Origin: Dichetophora obliterata
Lineage: Eukaryota; Arthropoda; Insecta; Diptera; Sciomyzidae
NCBI GenBank assembly: GCA_963920525.1
Contig: OY986437.1
Coordinates: forward strand, 62,877,830 to 62,941,829
DNA: 64,000 bases
Reading direction: 5' to 3'
The notes beneath the pieces were generated by a model that was given only the letters and a program-made list of their open reading frames with translations, made no database searches and was not told the DNA's origin. Below, piece after piece: positions 32,261 to 42,935 of the stretch (positions are counted from its first letter, which is position 1; every line of letters starts with the position of its first letter). Both the position numbers and the translations under genes were made by a program.

Positions 32261-34473
32261 ATGGATTCAGAGCCTGGTTCAACGCAAAATCCAACAGATA
32301 CCCAACGCAGTAGTTTGCAACATTTGGTCTCTCATGATGTTTTTTCTTTTGGCGTGGCCTGTGAATTAATCTGACAACTAAACGAGATATATTGAAGTAC
32401 TATTTTTTCTTGGCCGAACGTTCAAAAGCCCAAAGCAAAATGTTTTCCTATAAAACATTTACTCCCCAAGTAGCAGACAGATTGTTAGAAATTTGGAATC
32501 AACTTAATAATGAACTTATACTCAAAGGTAGCATCATTAGAAAATTTAATAATTTGCTTGACTCATATAGTAATGCAGATAAACAACGAGTAAAACGCGC
32601 AATAGAATTCAAAAAATTCGTAGAATCAACAAACCAATTATTCAACATTGGAAAATGTAAATGCAACTTGAAAGAAAACGACTGCTCATGTGGATCTATC
32701 CCAGAAAACTTAAAAGATTTCATGCGCGATCAATATAATGACAGAATACAAACGATACCGGAACACGATAGTGGAAGTAAAGAGACGATACCAACGACTA
32801 TACCAACAATCCCAGTGAGCAACGATCCTACATACGAACCACATTATGACGAAATGGAAGTTGATGTGAGTGGAGGTTCAGATTTAGTTCTACCACCACA
32901 AACATACACTCCCAGATACAATACTAAAAACTATGCAATGATGTGTGACAGATTTGGTGTGCATGACAGAATGGGATCAGCATTGGCAACAGCTCTGATG
33001 GAAGACCTGGGCGTAAAAGATGCTCATGACAATCTTGTCATCATGGATAAAAGTAAACTTCGTAGAGAAAGAGAAAAATGGAGACAAGACGCACTTCGTA
33101 AGCGGTATGATGGCTCGAATTTGATATCATTTTCATTCGACGGCAGGAAAAATGATGCCCTAACTGTAGAAAAAAATTGATGAGAAGTTGCATCCAAGGA
33201 TGGTTAAAGAACCTCATCTAGTTGTTTTGAGGGAAACAAAATCTCAATTGATAGGCTACACAAAACTAGAAAGTGAAACTGCGGCAAGCAAAGTCAACAA
33301 ATTGATCGAATTCTTCCAAGAAAAACAATTGTCTCTCGATTCATTAATTGCCATATGCGCTGATGGTGAACCAACAAATACTGGCGTACACGGTGGAATT
33401 TTGCGACTATTCGAAAAACAGTTAAAGAGACCACTGAACTGGTTTGTGTGTCTTCTGCACTTTAACGAGCTTCCGTTTAGACATTTGTTTGACACTTTAG
33501 ACAAATCAACTACCACTGGACCACGATCAACTACCGGAAAGTTGAGCTAAAAAATTGCTGATTGTGAAAATCTTCCGGTATGTAATTTTTATATCTGATT
33601 CTTTACCATTTTTCATTCTATTTTTTAGCTTTTATGTTTTCTTTTCAGGTGGTAACCGATTTTGAGGAAATCGCTTTGGAAAATATGCCTCCTGGTGATT
33701 TAAATCCAGAAGAATTATCTACCGATTCAAGGTACTTGATGTTAATGGCCAATGCAATTTCTAATGGTGTGGTTCCTGCGGATTTGTCTCACATAAACCA
33801 GGGCCAATTGCACATTCTCGTTGGCTGACCAAAGCCAATAGATTATTACGGTTGTATGTGACAACTAATAATCCAACTGAAAATTTAAAAATTCTGGCTA
33901 ACTATATAATAAAAGTATACACGCCAATGTATTTAAATGTTAAGTATTATAGCTCTGCCGCATACGGTAGTACCTTACTTTTTAAATTTATTACTTGGAC
34001 ACGATTTTTACCACCGAATTTACTTGGAGTTGTAAATACAGTAATTCAAGATAATCCATATTATGCACACTCAGAAAATATCTTGTAATCTATGTTGTTA
34101 CATAGATTGTTACAAGATTTTACATTACCGAAGAGATATTGTCGACCCAACGGAACTCAGAGTTTATAAAAAATCTCTTATAAACTTTAATTGTACGGAA
34201 TATACAAATATGATTGATTTAAATGACGATACCATTTTATTCGAACCACCGTTTACGCAAATGGACATTTGGAGGGATATTTAAATTACGAAGTGCCACC
34301 GTTCGATGATCCACAAATTCCTTTACACATTCAAGGAACGGAAAGACATGTCCAATTGCTGGCTACCACTGCTAAATGAGTTGCAGGAAAGAATGTAGAA
34401 GGCGCTATGGCGACGACATTAGAGAGCCGTACGAAAACACCAAGACTTGAAAGCAAACAAGACTTTCAGAAAA
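32261..34473 (+). pseudogene. Transposase-like gene of unassigned family
   Basis: The ATG at 32261 opens MDSEPGSTQNPTDTQ. A frame slip near 32372 joins it to the next frame, LTTKRDILKYYFFLAERS. Then come a helical stretch, a cysteine cluster (CKCNLKENDCSCG, about residues 130-145), a variable acidic linker, and SFSFDGRKNDALT. A slip in the A-run near 33172 leads to ICADGEPTNTGVHGGILRLF and WFVCLLHFNELPFRHLF. A 71-bp intron (33578-33648) is followed by VVTDFEEIALENMPPGD, and after a slip SRWLTKANRLLRLY. The end is poorly preserved. FDGRKND, ICADGEPTNTG and the LHxNELPxRHLF block recall recurrent uncharacterised transposon proteins of arthropods and cnidarians. The acidic residues could form an RNase H-like core, by inference only. 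Confidence 0.7.
33578..33648 (+). other. Predicted intron of the transposase gene
   Basis: The donor CCG|GTATGT and the acceptor TTTTCTTTTCAG|GTGG remove 71 bp. Joining the flanks keeps one frame through CENLP and VVTDFEE. Confidence 0.65.
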
Positions 34474-34990
34474 AATAATGTTTTTTTTCACATTTCGTCT
34501 TTTACTACACTCAAATTAAATATTTTTTTTTTTTGATAATAGGTTGATAGATATTTTATTATCTCTTAATTTGAATTTTTGTAGAAAAAAAAAAAAATAA
34601 AAAGGGGAAAAAAATCAAAAAGTTGGTTTTATGTGTTATTTTGTTTTAGCAATATCGCATGAATTAATCAACCGAATTCGATAAATTTGAGCTTAAACTC
34701 TTCTTTTTGAATTGTAAATTGAATTAAATAATGGATTGAGCCAAAAAATGGCCATGAAAGTAATATTCTTGGACAAAATCATGAAAAAAATGGAAAAATG
34801 GTCCAAAATTTGGACAAAAATGCCCGTAACTTTTGAACTTTTTACCAAAAAAAAGTAGGGGGCTCGATTTTAACGATAGAGGTATGGTTCCTTCGGCAAA
34901 TTTTCATGGAATAACCCATAGAATACGGAAATCATAGGGAAATTGGTGAATTTTTTCACTCCCCACAAATCGACCCGCCCTAATGTGCAT

Positions 34991-35150
34991 ATATTCAAAA
35001 AACTTAGATCAATTTTGAGATTGAGCCAATTCTGATGAAACCCACGCATACCTCCCATACAAAGTTACTTTATCAAAACAATAAAATCTCTAAAAATGCT
35101 AAAAAATAAAAATTTTACCAGAAAACGTACGCAAGAGTATCACTTTGCGC
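34991..35150. repeat. Right half of the dispersed repeat split at 31498
   Basis: Directly after the 8-bp duplication the sequence continues with AT-rich repeat text ending GTACGCAAGAGTATCACTTTG, roughly the inverted counterpart of GCATACTGCGTAAGGGTAT on the left. The host repeat may itself be an old inverted-repeat element of about 340 bp. The matching is weak. Confidence 0.35.
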
Positions 35151-35581
35151 TACTGGTGAAGTGAGAACCAGAAAATGTCATTATTGAACTTTTTTAAACT
35201 ACTTTGAGAATGTGAAAAAGTAAGGTCTGAGGTCGAATTTAGTGTTACTTCATAAGAACTCGTTGTTTCTAGTCTAGCTGTCAAAGGCCGACCGACCTAG
35301 CGCGCTATTCAGTTTTGGGCATAAATGATTGAGCCAGTGGTGACCATAATATTTGAAAGCAACTGCTTTGCGACATTCAAGTGTGGCTCGTTTAAGTTCC
35401 TCTTGCTGTTACTGTCATTCATTGTCCATTTGGCTGACGTTATCCGGACATCACGGTTGGTACATGCTTCGATGTAGTATCATGAGATATTGAGTCTTTG
35501 CGAAACTATTTTTACATCGGAATAAAAGTAAATATTGCTTATATATTGGAAAATTTTTGTTTGATTTTGTGTCACGCAGTT
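35151..35581. other. No gene seen
   Basis: No supportable feature in this spacer between two DNA transposons. Confidence 0.45.
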
Positions 35582-35589
35582 GTTCTGAT

Positions 35590-38500
35590 CAGGGTTGCCA
35601 GTTTGGTAATTAATTACCAAATTTGGTAGATAATTTTTGACTTGGTAATTTGGTAATTTTTTTATAGTTTTGGTAACTTTTTGCGCTTTAGTTTTTCCAA
35701 AAAATTCAAAATAATCAGTTTGTTGGCAAGGTTTATATAAAAAATTGTATTTAAAATTACATTAAACATTTTTTAGTACAGCATAGCCTTTATGTTTTTT
35801 ATTGAACATTTTTCTAAGTTTTCCAAACGCATCATCTGAAAGTATTGTGAATATGTAAAAAGAAAATGTCAAAATATTTTAATCTTAAAATTTAACGTTA
35901 GGCTGCCAGAATATATTTCTTGCGAAAACTGCCCCAAAGATTTTATTTAGTAGGAGGATTTGATTTATTGTTAAGATGGATAAGTAAGTAACTAAAAAAT
36001 ACAGTTTTATTTTATAAACGATGTTGTTATTCTATTTAGATTTGTGATTAGAGAGAAGGCCGCAGTGGAAAATGATTAAACATCCTCCAGTGGATCTGAG
36101 TCTGATAGCTGGTAGGAATTTGAAGGAGTCGGGGCAACGAGGTGATGCACTAAGTTCCGCGTTGAGTTTTGTTAAAACTGATATATAAAAAAAGTCTTCC
36201 AGTTTTTAATTGCGTTAATATTGAATATTTTTCTGTGTGGGTTGTCATCTTATTGTCCCGAATACTTTATTTGTTTAAATTTAAGAGTACAATAAAGTCC
36301 AAACGAAAACTTTGCAGTTCTTCTTGCGCCCCTACAAAAGCATCGAGTAAAAAGAGTGAGCCAAGTTGAATTTGCTGAGTTGACGTTGGTGATGTTTTGC
36401 ATCCATCACAATCTGCCTTTCCTGCTTATGGACTATTTGCCGCTGCTGCTGGTTAAGTGCTGTCCTGATTCGAAACGTGCTTTGTAGGTGAAGATCGCCA
36501 AAACAAAATCAACTGCAATAGCTGGTGTTTTAGGAAACAAAGCAAAAGAAAAAATTACTTCATTTTTTAAAACAACAAAACTCTCACTAATTACTATCAT
36601 AGTGACCGATAAAACAACAAAGAAATCTTTAGTGCTTATTGTAAGGTATTACGTCAAGATCGCAAATATTATAAGAGATAGGTTTTTAGGGCTTATTGAA
36701 GTCAAAAAAGCTGATGCTGCTTCTTTATATAATTATATAAACAATTTTTTTGAGACCGATATTCCTCTCCAAAATGTCTGGCAAAATTTCAGCAGGATGT
36801 AGATTTATTTTATTTAAAAAGTTCATGTCATTCCTTGCATCTTTGCTCTGCATATGCTTGCAAAAAAAATCCAATGCAAATTGACGACCTTTGCCGTAAA
36901 ATTTTCAAGTTTTTTTCGGACAGCTCCAAGAGAATAAATGATTTTAAGGAGTTTTAGGACTACTGCCAAGTACAATCATACAAAATGCTTGGTCTTTCTT
37001 ACAAGGTGGCTTGACTTGGAAGAAGTTAGAAATAGAATTATTGAGCAATGGGATGTTCTAAGATTATATTTTATTTCTTCTCTTTTAGAGTGAATGGAAT
37101 AAAGGCAGGTGGCTTAGCCGAGGTAATGGGCGTTCCATTGATAAAAGTTTACTTTTTATTTTTATCACATGTGTTAAAAATAATTAATGATTTGAACTAA
37201 GAATTTCAATCGGAGAAAGTCCGATTGCCTTATTTATATACCCATATGGAAATTAACTTTAAATTGATATTAAGTAACTTTATTAATAATATGACTTGAG
37301 GTTTATCTTAAAAATGAAAACTCCCTTTTTCGATACCGCGTGAAAAGTTATTCATGATAGGGCTGATTAGGTCTAACCATTTTTGTAAACAAATTCTTTT
37401 TAATCTTTTGTTTTGCAGATAATGGCCTTTAAAAATCATAAGTTTTAAAACTTTTTCATAATAAACATATTTGCTATCGTGAATTGTCTGAATCATAAAA
37501 TTATTTTTTGTCTTTGGAGTTTAAGCATACATTTTACCTTTGCAAATATTGCGGATAACAATTCCAGATATATTTTGAAATAACGAAAATTGATCGCATG
37601 AAAAATTTATAGGAAAAATTTCTAAAATAACTTACTAAAAAATTAGGGGCTTCCAGCCGCTTACAATTGCTTTGAATAAATTTAATTTAATTTTCGATCT
37701 TCCACAATATATTTTTCTAAAACGTAAAAAGATATCAGCAAAAGCTTTAAACACTATGCAATAGTTTGTGATTAGGAGTAGTTATTGGAAAAATAGCTGT
37801 ATATCATATTTTTTCATAACTCCTTAACTTTGAGGTGATGGTGAAAAAGTTACCATATATTTAAAATCAGTGCCCATAGTTAGAATTGATATCCTTCAAA
37901 ACAAACGACCCGTGATCATTAAAAGATCATCAAAATCTAAACTTGAGGAAACCATTAATTTTTTAAAGCATTAAATGCCATATCATTGAATTTATTCATT
38001 TACTTTCTTAATCCTTTCAGTGGATTTGCCCTATATATTGGACACGTCAGAAAGTAATTTTTATATTTATGTTGCAACGCTTTTTTTTAAATCAAATCAT
38101 TTGGTTCTATGAAAAAAAGATGAACCAATATGGCAAAAATAAATTTAGAGAGATATTTGACATTAAAGTCAGCTGGATTTTCGATTTTGTGCCGAAGAAA
38201 AGCAAACATTTTGTTGTTTTTGCCTATTTTATAAGAAAACATCAACCGGACAAAAATCAAATTTATGTTTTTTATCTTTTTATTTTTTAATGAAAATAAT
38301 ATTAAGAGGGTTTAAAAAACAAATATCTAAAGGGCTGGAAAACCGTCAAGGGATTACAAAAATAAATTTTGTGCCGAACAGGAGCAAAACATTTTTTTCT
38401 TTGTACAAGCTTGCAAAAAGATAGTAGCAATTTTTAGGACCTAAATGATAGGAATATTACCTCAAAAAACTATTTTATTCTAAGTCTAGCCTGGGCATTT

Positions 38501-39077
38501 AAAATTGATATTCATTAACAATGAAAGCGGTATACTTTTTAAGTTCCTACTTATTTCAAATAAGAAAGAAGGATCTCATTTTTGTAATACCATTAATTTA
38601 TTTTTTTTTTTTTTTGTTTTGTGACAAAAAAATTACGTTTACCTGAATTTATTACTTAATTGTGATTTTTATATTTAAATAATAAATAAATTTTAAACAA
38701 GAAAAAAGTATTATTTTTTTATGTATGTATTTATTTTTTTTTTTATTTAATTCAAACAAAAGAAATAAACGTCTAAATTTTATAAGTAAATGCGTTTCTG
38801 AATTTTGCTTATTTTGTGATTTGTAGTTATTAATAATAAGAAACTATAAACGAGAAAAATGTAATACTTAATAATATTAATTAAATTTATTTTAACACTA
38901 TTTCTGTTTATTAATTTTTAGTATTTTAATATTGAACAAATGTATACACAAAAATTATAAATTTATTGATTTTATTACTTTAAAGAAATGTTTGTTCAGT
39001 TTGGTAATTTTTATTTAATTTTGGTAACTTTTTGATCAAATTTTGGTAACTAAATTTTTTTACAAGTGGCAACCCTG
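35590..39077 (+). mobile_element. hAT-superfamily transposon, 3.49 kb
   Basis: It is flanked by the perfect 8-bp target duplication GTTCTGAT (35582-35589 and 39078-39085). The ends are CAGGGTTGCCA and its reverse complement, a hAT-type CAG terminus. Inside both ends are repeats of TTGGTAA (about five on the left within 110 bp, three on the right). All are on the plus strand rather than inverted, so the subterminal regions are direct, not mirror, copies. The interior carries a decayed plus-strand transposase, followed by a long AT-rich region (about 37300-38990) with no recognisable coding. Confidence 0.92.
35976..37260 (+). pseudogene. hAT transposase remnant
   Basis: A tiny first exon (ATG at 35976, ATGGATAA) splices over a 56-bp intron (35984-36039, donor GTAAGT, acceptor TTTAG) to give MDKFVIREKAAVEND, the usual start of this hAT group. 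After several breaks, 36488-36802 reads FFKTTKLSLI, TKKSLVLIVRYY, RDRFLGLIEVKKADAASLY and FFETDIPLQN. This is the RNase H-like core around the first catalytic Asp; the DETTDI segment itself is degraded. Further fragments (LTTFAVKF, DFKEF, WLDLEEV, EQWDVLRLYF, then VRLPYLYTHME) follow in shifting frames to about 37260. The C-terminal hAT dimerisation block is not recognisable. Dead copy. Confidence 0.82.
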
Positions 39078-39085
39078 GTTCTGAT

Positions 39086-40895
39086 CACATTTTTAATTCT
39101 CATAATAATTGTAATTATATATGTAAAAAATTCTAAATGTAATCGGGAATACCTTTTTTTAGTGTGTATTTCTATTTCCTTCCGCATCAGTTACAATTTA
39201 AAAGCTTCGTACTTCAATAACTAAAAGCTCAAAGCATTTTGCTGAAGTAGTAACTGGCTCTGCAGAGCAAAATCCTTCAGGTTTTTTACTTTACCTTCTT
39301 ATGATTGTGTTGATGGTGAAAATAACTTTTTGAACTTTATCTTGGCTGCTCATTATTTTTCTAGAAATGAGTAACGCAAATAAAATTTAAACAAAATTGA
39401 AGCAATATCAAGGTGTGTATTTAAACATTCTGAGGCAATAACTCAAGAGTTATTTAAACAAACTTAAAAAATTTTAACAAAAAATTTTAAAATTGCACAC
39501 AAAACTGATAACGTGTCACTTGATATGATAAAAAAATACCTTACAACTGCCAATACTGAAATATGACCTTGAGTAACACCATTAAAAGCGTATCTCTTGA
39601 CTACTTTTTAACAGTATTTATTTTTTGTCTCGCCCTCAAAACAAAAACACGAACTCAAGCACAAGCACAAGAAAGTTAAAAAATAAATTGCAGTTTTATA
39701 TGCAAATAAATCGAATCTAAATCGTATTACATTTGATTGCATGCTGCATGCAAATCACGCTACACTTGCAGCATATATCAGAAATCTGTTGCAGACAGTT
39801 GTAGACATTTGCAATAGCAACACTCAAAGAAGCAACTAAAATCAGCTAATTTCAGGAAATTACTGAATTATTGAAAATAACACAAAAGTAAGCTAAATCA
39901 AATAAACTGGAAATAATTTGTTAAAAAAATAAAACTGAAACAAAAACCATACTTAAGCACAAAAAAAGAGAAAGTGTTCTGCTATCATAAAAGTGGCACG
40001 CAGTGCTGATGATGGATGAGCCCTGGTGGTGTGGCATGTCGACCGAACTGAGCAGCAGCAACTGTCTAAGAAGCCAATGAAAAATTTTCTAATACAGGCG
40101 GTAATTTTTTTTTTTGCCTTTATGAAAATGAAAGCAAAAAAGATTTTTACAACAAATAAAAAAAAAGTTAAATCGAAAGCAACTCATTTGCTGGTACCAT
40201 AAACATCATGTGAATGTGTCAATGTTACACATAACCTAGAATGCAGGCAGGCAGAAAATAGAAAAAAGAAGTACCATTATAAAAATATATAAAAAATATG
40301 CAACAAAAGCTGCAGTAATGGACACAAAAATAAATATGGCGCTGAAGCCCGCAGCTTATGAAGATGGGTAGGTGGCCATGCTTTATAACTAGACTTTTGT
40401 TTGCTATGCTGTTAAATGAGAGCTTTTTGTTACCACTTCATTTAAAAGTAATGTGGCAAAAAGTGAAAGGAAGGAAAGTTAACAACTTTTCCAAGTAAAT
40501 CTGGCATAATAAACAAAGTTAATCAAAACAGAAGGATACAGATTTTGAAATGTTTGAAATGTAAGACTAAAATGTGAAAAACATTTATTCACAGTAAAAT
40601 ATATGAGCATAAATTTTATACTATTTTGTCCAAACCAAAAATTTTTTAAAATTTATTCCATCAAATCTTATAAATTTGTCCAGACCATTTTTCTCATCAG
40701 ACCAATCGAAACCACTATATTTTTAAATTTCCCGATTTCGGTGAATTTTTTTCTTTCGAACCAGAATATATTTTGATTAACACGTTCCATGAAAGTGCCG
40801 AGGAGAGTAGGAGGGAGAGTAGATCCACTTTGGTTTCTCTGGACTTTCACATGAAGAGACCGTAGTTTTCAGCTACGAATAGGATTCGCAAAATC
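39086..40895. other. No gene seen
   Basis: Unremarkable AT-rich sequence with some A-rich runs. No domain-bearing frame. Confidence 0.5.
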
Positions 40896-41000
40896 GACGT
40901 ATATTAGTACATATTACGAATATTTTATTCATATTCATACAAAAACAAACCTTCATTGTACGAATACATTTGTTACATTTTCGAATGATCATAATATCTT
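40896..41000. repeat. TACGAAT-type motif tract, left part
   Basis: Several (T)ACGAAT/ATTCGTA-like words (near 40915, 40958, 40983) resemble the denser tract at 42530-42935 on the other side of the mariner-like element. Confidence 0.4.
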
Positions 41001-41014
41001 ATACTGAAAAAAAA

Positions 41015-41110
41015 ACATTCGGTCTGAGCTGGAGTTTGAACCTCGGCTCTTTAGCTTATGGGCCATGCACTATACGAGTAAGATGCAGCCACTTTATAAA
41101 CATACAAGTT
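41015..41110 (-). repeat. tRNA-like repeat, copy 1
   Basis: On the minus strand it reads GTGGCTGCATCTTACTCGTA, then CCCATAAGCTAAAGAGCC and GAGGTTCAAACTCC. The last resembles a pol III B box and T arm. It aligns over about 100 bp with 42350-42460 in the same orientation. Stem pairing is poor and I cannot close an acceptor stem, so it is a tRNA-derived or tRNA-mimicking repeat, not a functional tRNA. Confidence 0.4.
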
Positions 41111-41164
41111 TAAATCATAATTAAACATAGTAATACATTTTAAACATCAATAAAAAGGGCTTTA

Positions 41165-42247
41165 TTAGATAGAAAATTTTTTGACATTAGTGCTCATGAT
41201 AAATATGATTTCGCCCCTGTGGCTGCCACGACTGGCGCATACAAGGCGCAATCTGGAACACCAGTTTTCACAAAATTTTTGAAGCATTTGCGGCCGCATC
41301 TCGCCGATAACTCATCGAATTTTGATTTCCAGGTGTTCAATTGTTTGTGGTTTATCGACGTAGACAAGTGACTTTACATAACCCGAATGAAAATAATCCA
41401 ATGGGGTTAAATCACACGATCTTGGGGGCCAATTAATTGGGCCATTTCGTGAAATTATTTTTTCGTCAAAAGTTTCCTTGAGTAAATCAATTGTAGCGCC
41501 CGCTGTGTGGCATGTGGCTCCATCCTGTTGAAACTATATATCAGCAAGATTAATGCCAGCTAATTGAGGTACGAAAAAACTTCGAATCATGTTCCTATAC
41601 CGTTCACCATTGATAGTCACATTCTGACCATCATCGTTTTTGAAGACATATGGGCCAATGACTCCGCCAGCCCATAAAGCAGTAATTTTCTGTGGATGTA
41701 ATGGTGTTTCGACAAAAGCTTGTGGATTCTCCTCACTCCAAATACGACAATTCAGCAAAAAATGGGCTTCATCGGAAAATAAAATTTTCCATGGAAATTC
41801 AAAATCAATATCAATTTGTGCTTCAGCCCATTCGCCGAATTGGTGGCGCATACGATGGTCGTTTGACTTTAATTCCTGCACAAGTTGAGTCTTGAAAGGT
41901 TTTAAGCCAAGATCTTATCGTAAAATCTTCCATAAAGTGGAAAAACACAACCCCAATTGCTGAGAACGGCGACGAATTGATTGATTAGGATCATCTTCAA
42001 TGCTTTCCTGTACAGATGCTACAGATTCTTCAGTGCGCACTGTTCGGCGTCTCACGGGATGCACATTATCAGTAACAGTAAATGTGGTTCGAAAACGATC
42101 TATTGTTCTTCGAATTAGCAGCTCTGAAGGACGATTATGTACGCCATAAAAAAGACGAAGTACACGATAAGTTTGACGAATAGAACCATTATTTTGATTA
42201 AAAATTTCCACAATTTGCACGCGTTGCTCTGGTGTAAGTCGATCCAT
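41165..42247 (-). pseudogene. Mariner/IS630-like transposase, D-D36D type, three nonsense codons
   Basis: One frame runs from ATG 42247 to TAA 41165-41167, about 360 codons, interrupted only by three nonsense codons (41915-41917, 41534-41536, 41312-41314) and no frameshift. The N-terminus (LTPEQRVQIVEIFNQNNGS) is a helix-turn-helix. SIRRRSQQLGLCFSTLWKI is the second paired-type helix-turn-helix. The catalytic block follows: FSDEAHF, then QQDGATCHTA, then RSCDLTPLDYF, giving D, D and D with 36 residues between the second and third. WAGGVIGPYVF and VNGERYRNMI lie between. The first stop replaces the Lys expected in LRKDLGL and the second the Trp in DIWFQQD. It cuts and pastes DNA by the DDD mechanism when intact. 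Inverted ends are not clear. Confidence 0.9.
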
Positions 42248-42349
42248 AATGAAATGTCAAAGCAAATTAAACAAAAAGCATTTATCAGCTGCTAAATGGG
42301 TGGTCAAGTAAAGTAGTGATGCCAACTCAAAGTTGTATCACTCTATAAA

Positions 42350-42460
42350 AAAAAAGCAAAAAAAAAGAAACATTCTGTATGAGCAGGGGTTTGAACCGCA
42401 GCTCTTTATATTACATGCACGCAATCCACCTGTAGGATACAGACACTTTACAATCATACA
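42350..42460 (-). repeat. tRNA-like repeat, copy 2
   Basis: Direct partner of 41015-41110. Minus strand: AAAGTGTCTGTATCCTAC, GCATGTAATATAAAGAGCTG and CGGTTCAAACCCCTGCTCAT, followed by a T-rich run. CGGTTCAAACCCC is close to a pol III B box. The two copies flank the mariner-like transposase on either side in the same orientation. Confidence 0.4.
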
Positions 42461-42529
42461 GCTCCTTATATTCTATAGTTGTTCGAAAAGCCAGGTTGAA
42501 CAATTTCGATTTTAAATTTTTTAAACTCA

Positions 42530-42935
42530 ACTAATAATTCCTACATTTTACGAATAATTCGTACGGGCAACCTTCGAATGACATTTTTCTACTAACATGA
42601 TTTTGCATTCGTGAATAGTACAAAAGCATTAGTAAATACTACGAATGTAATGGAATAAATTACGAAGTTATTCGTACGAGAAATTTACGAGTATTATTAT
42701 TTTTATGTACACAATCATTCGTACAATGCACTAATACGAATTGATTTATTTTTCTTTACGAATACCATTAGTATATAAAACAAATATATTCGTAGATACT
42801 ACATCAGGTATTAGGAACATTTTACGAATGAATTTGTAAAGATATCACAATACAAATACTTTGTATATTGTACGAATATTTTTAGAATGTACGAATATTT
42901 TGTTTACGAATATCATCCGTACAAATTTTACTAAT
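42530..42935. repeat. Tract dense in TACGAAT / ATTCGTA motifs
   Basis: A dozen or more occurrences of TACGAAT or its reverse complement and one-base variants lie within about 400 bp at irregular spacing and in both orientations (for example near 42537, 42641, 42665, 42717, 42738, 42757, 42790, 42824, 42873, 42890, 42906). The tract is non-coding. It could be a decayed repeat array or a cluster of protein-binding sites. Confidence 0.65.

Larger units (their letters stand above)
31507..34982 (+). mobile_element. 3.48 kb DNA transposon, long TIRs, 8-bp TSD, superfamily unassigned
   Basis: The element is flanked by the perfect 8-bp duplication ATGTGCAT (31499-31506 and 34983-34990). It starts TAGGGCGGGTCGATTT and ends in the reverse complement. 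The terminal inverted repeats are long. 31507-31640 pairs with about 34850-34982, and 31770-31893 pairs with about 34741-34845. The left arm carries about 130 bp that the right arm lacks. A single plus-strand gene with two introns fills the interior. TAGGG ends and an 8-bp duplication fit the hAT YARNG rule, but I see no BED finger or hAT dimerisation motif in the protein. Confidence 0.88.

Noticed and set aside
41015..41110. Functional tRNA gene
   Set aside because: The T arm and B box are suggestive, but the stems pair poorly and no acceptor stem closes, so it is listed only as a tRNA-like repeat.
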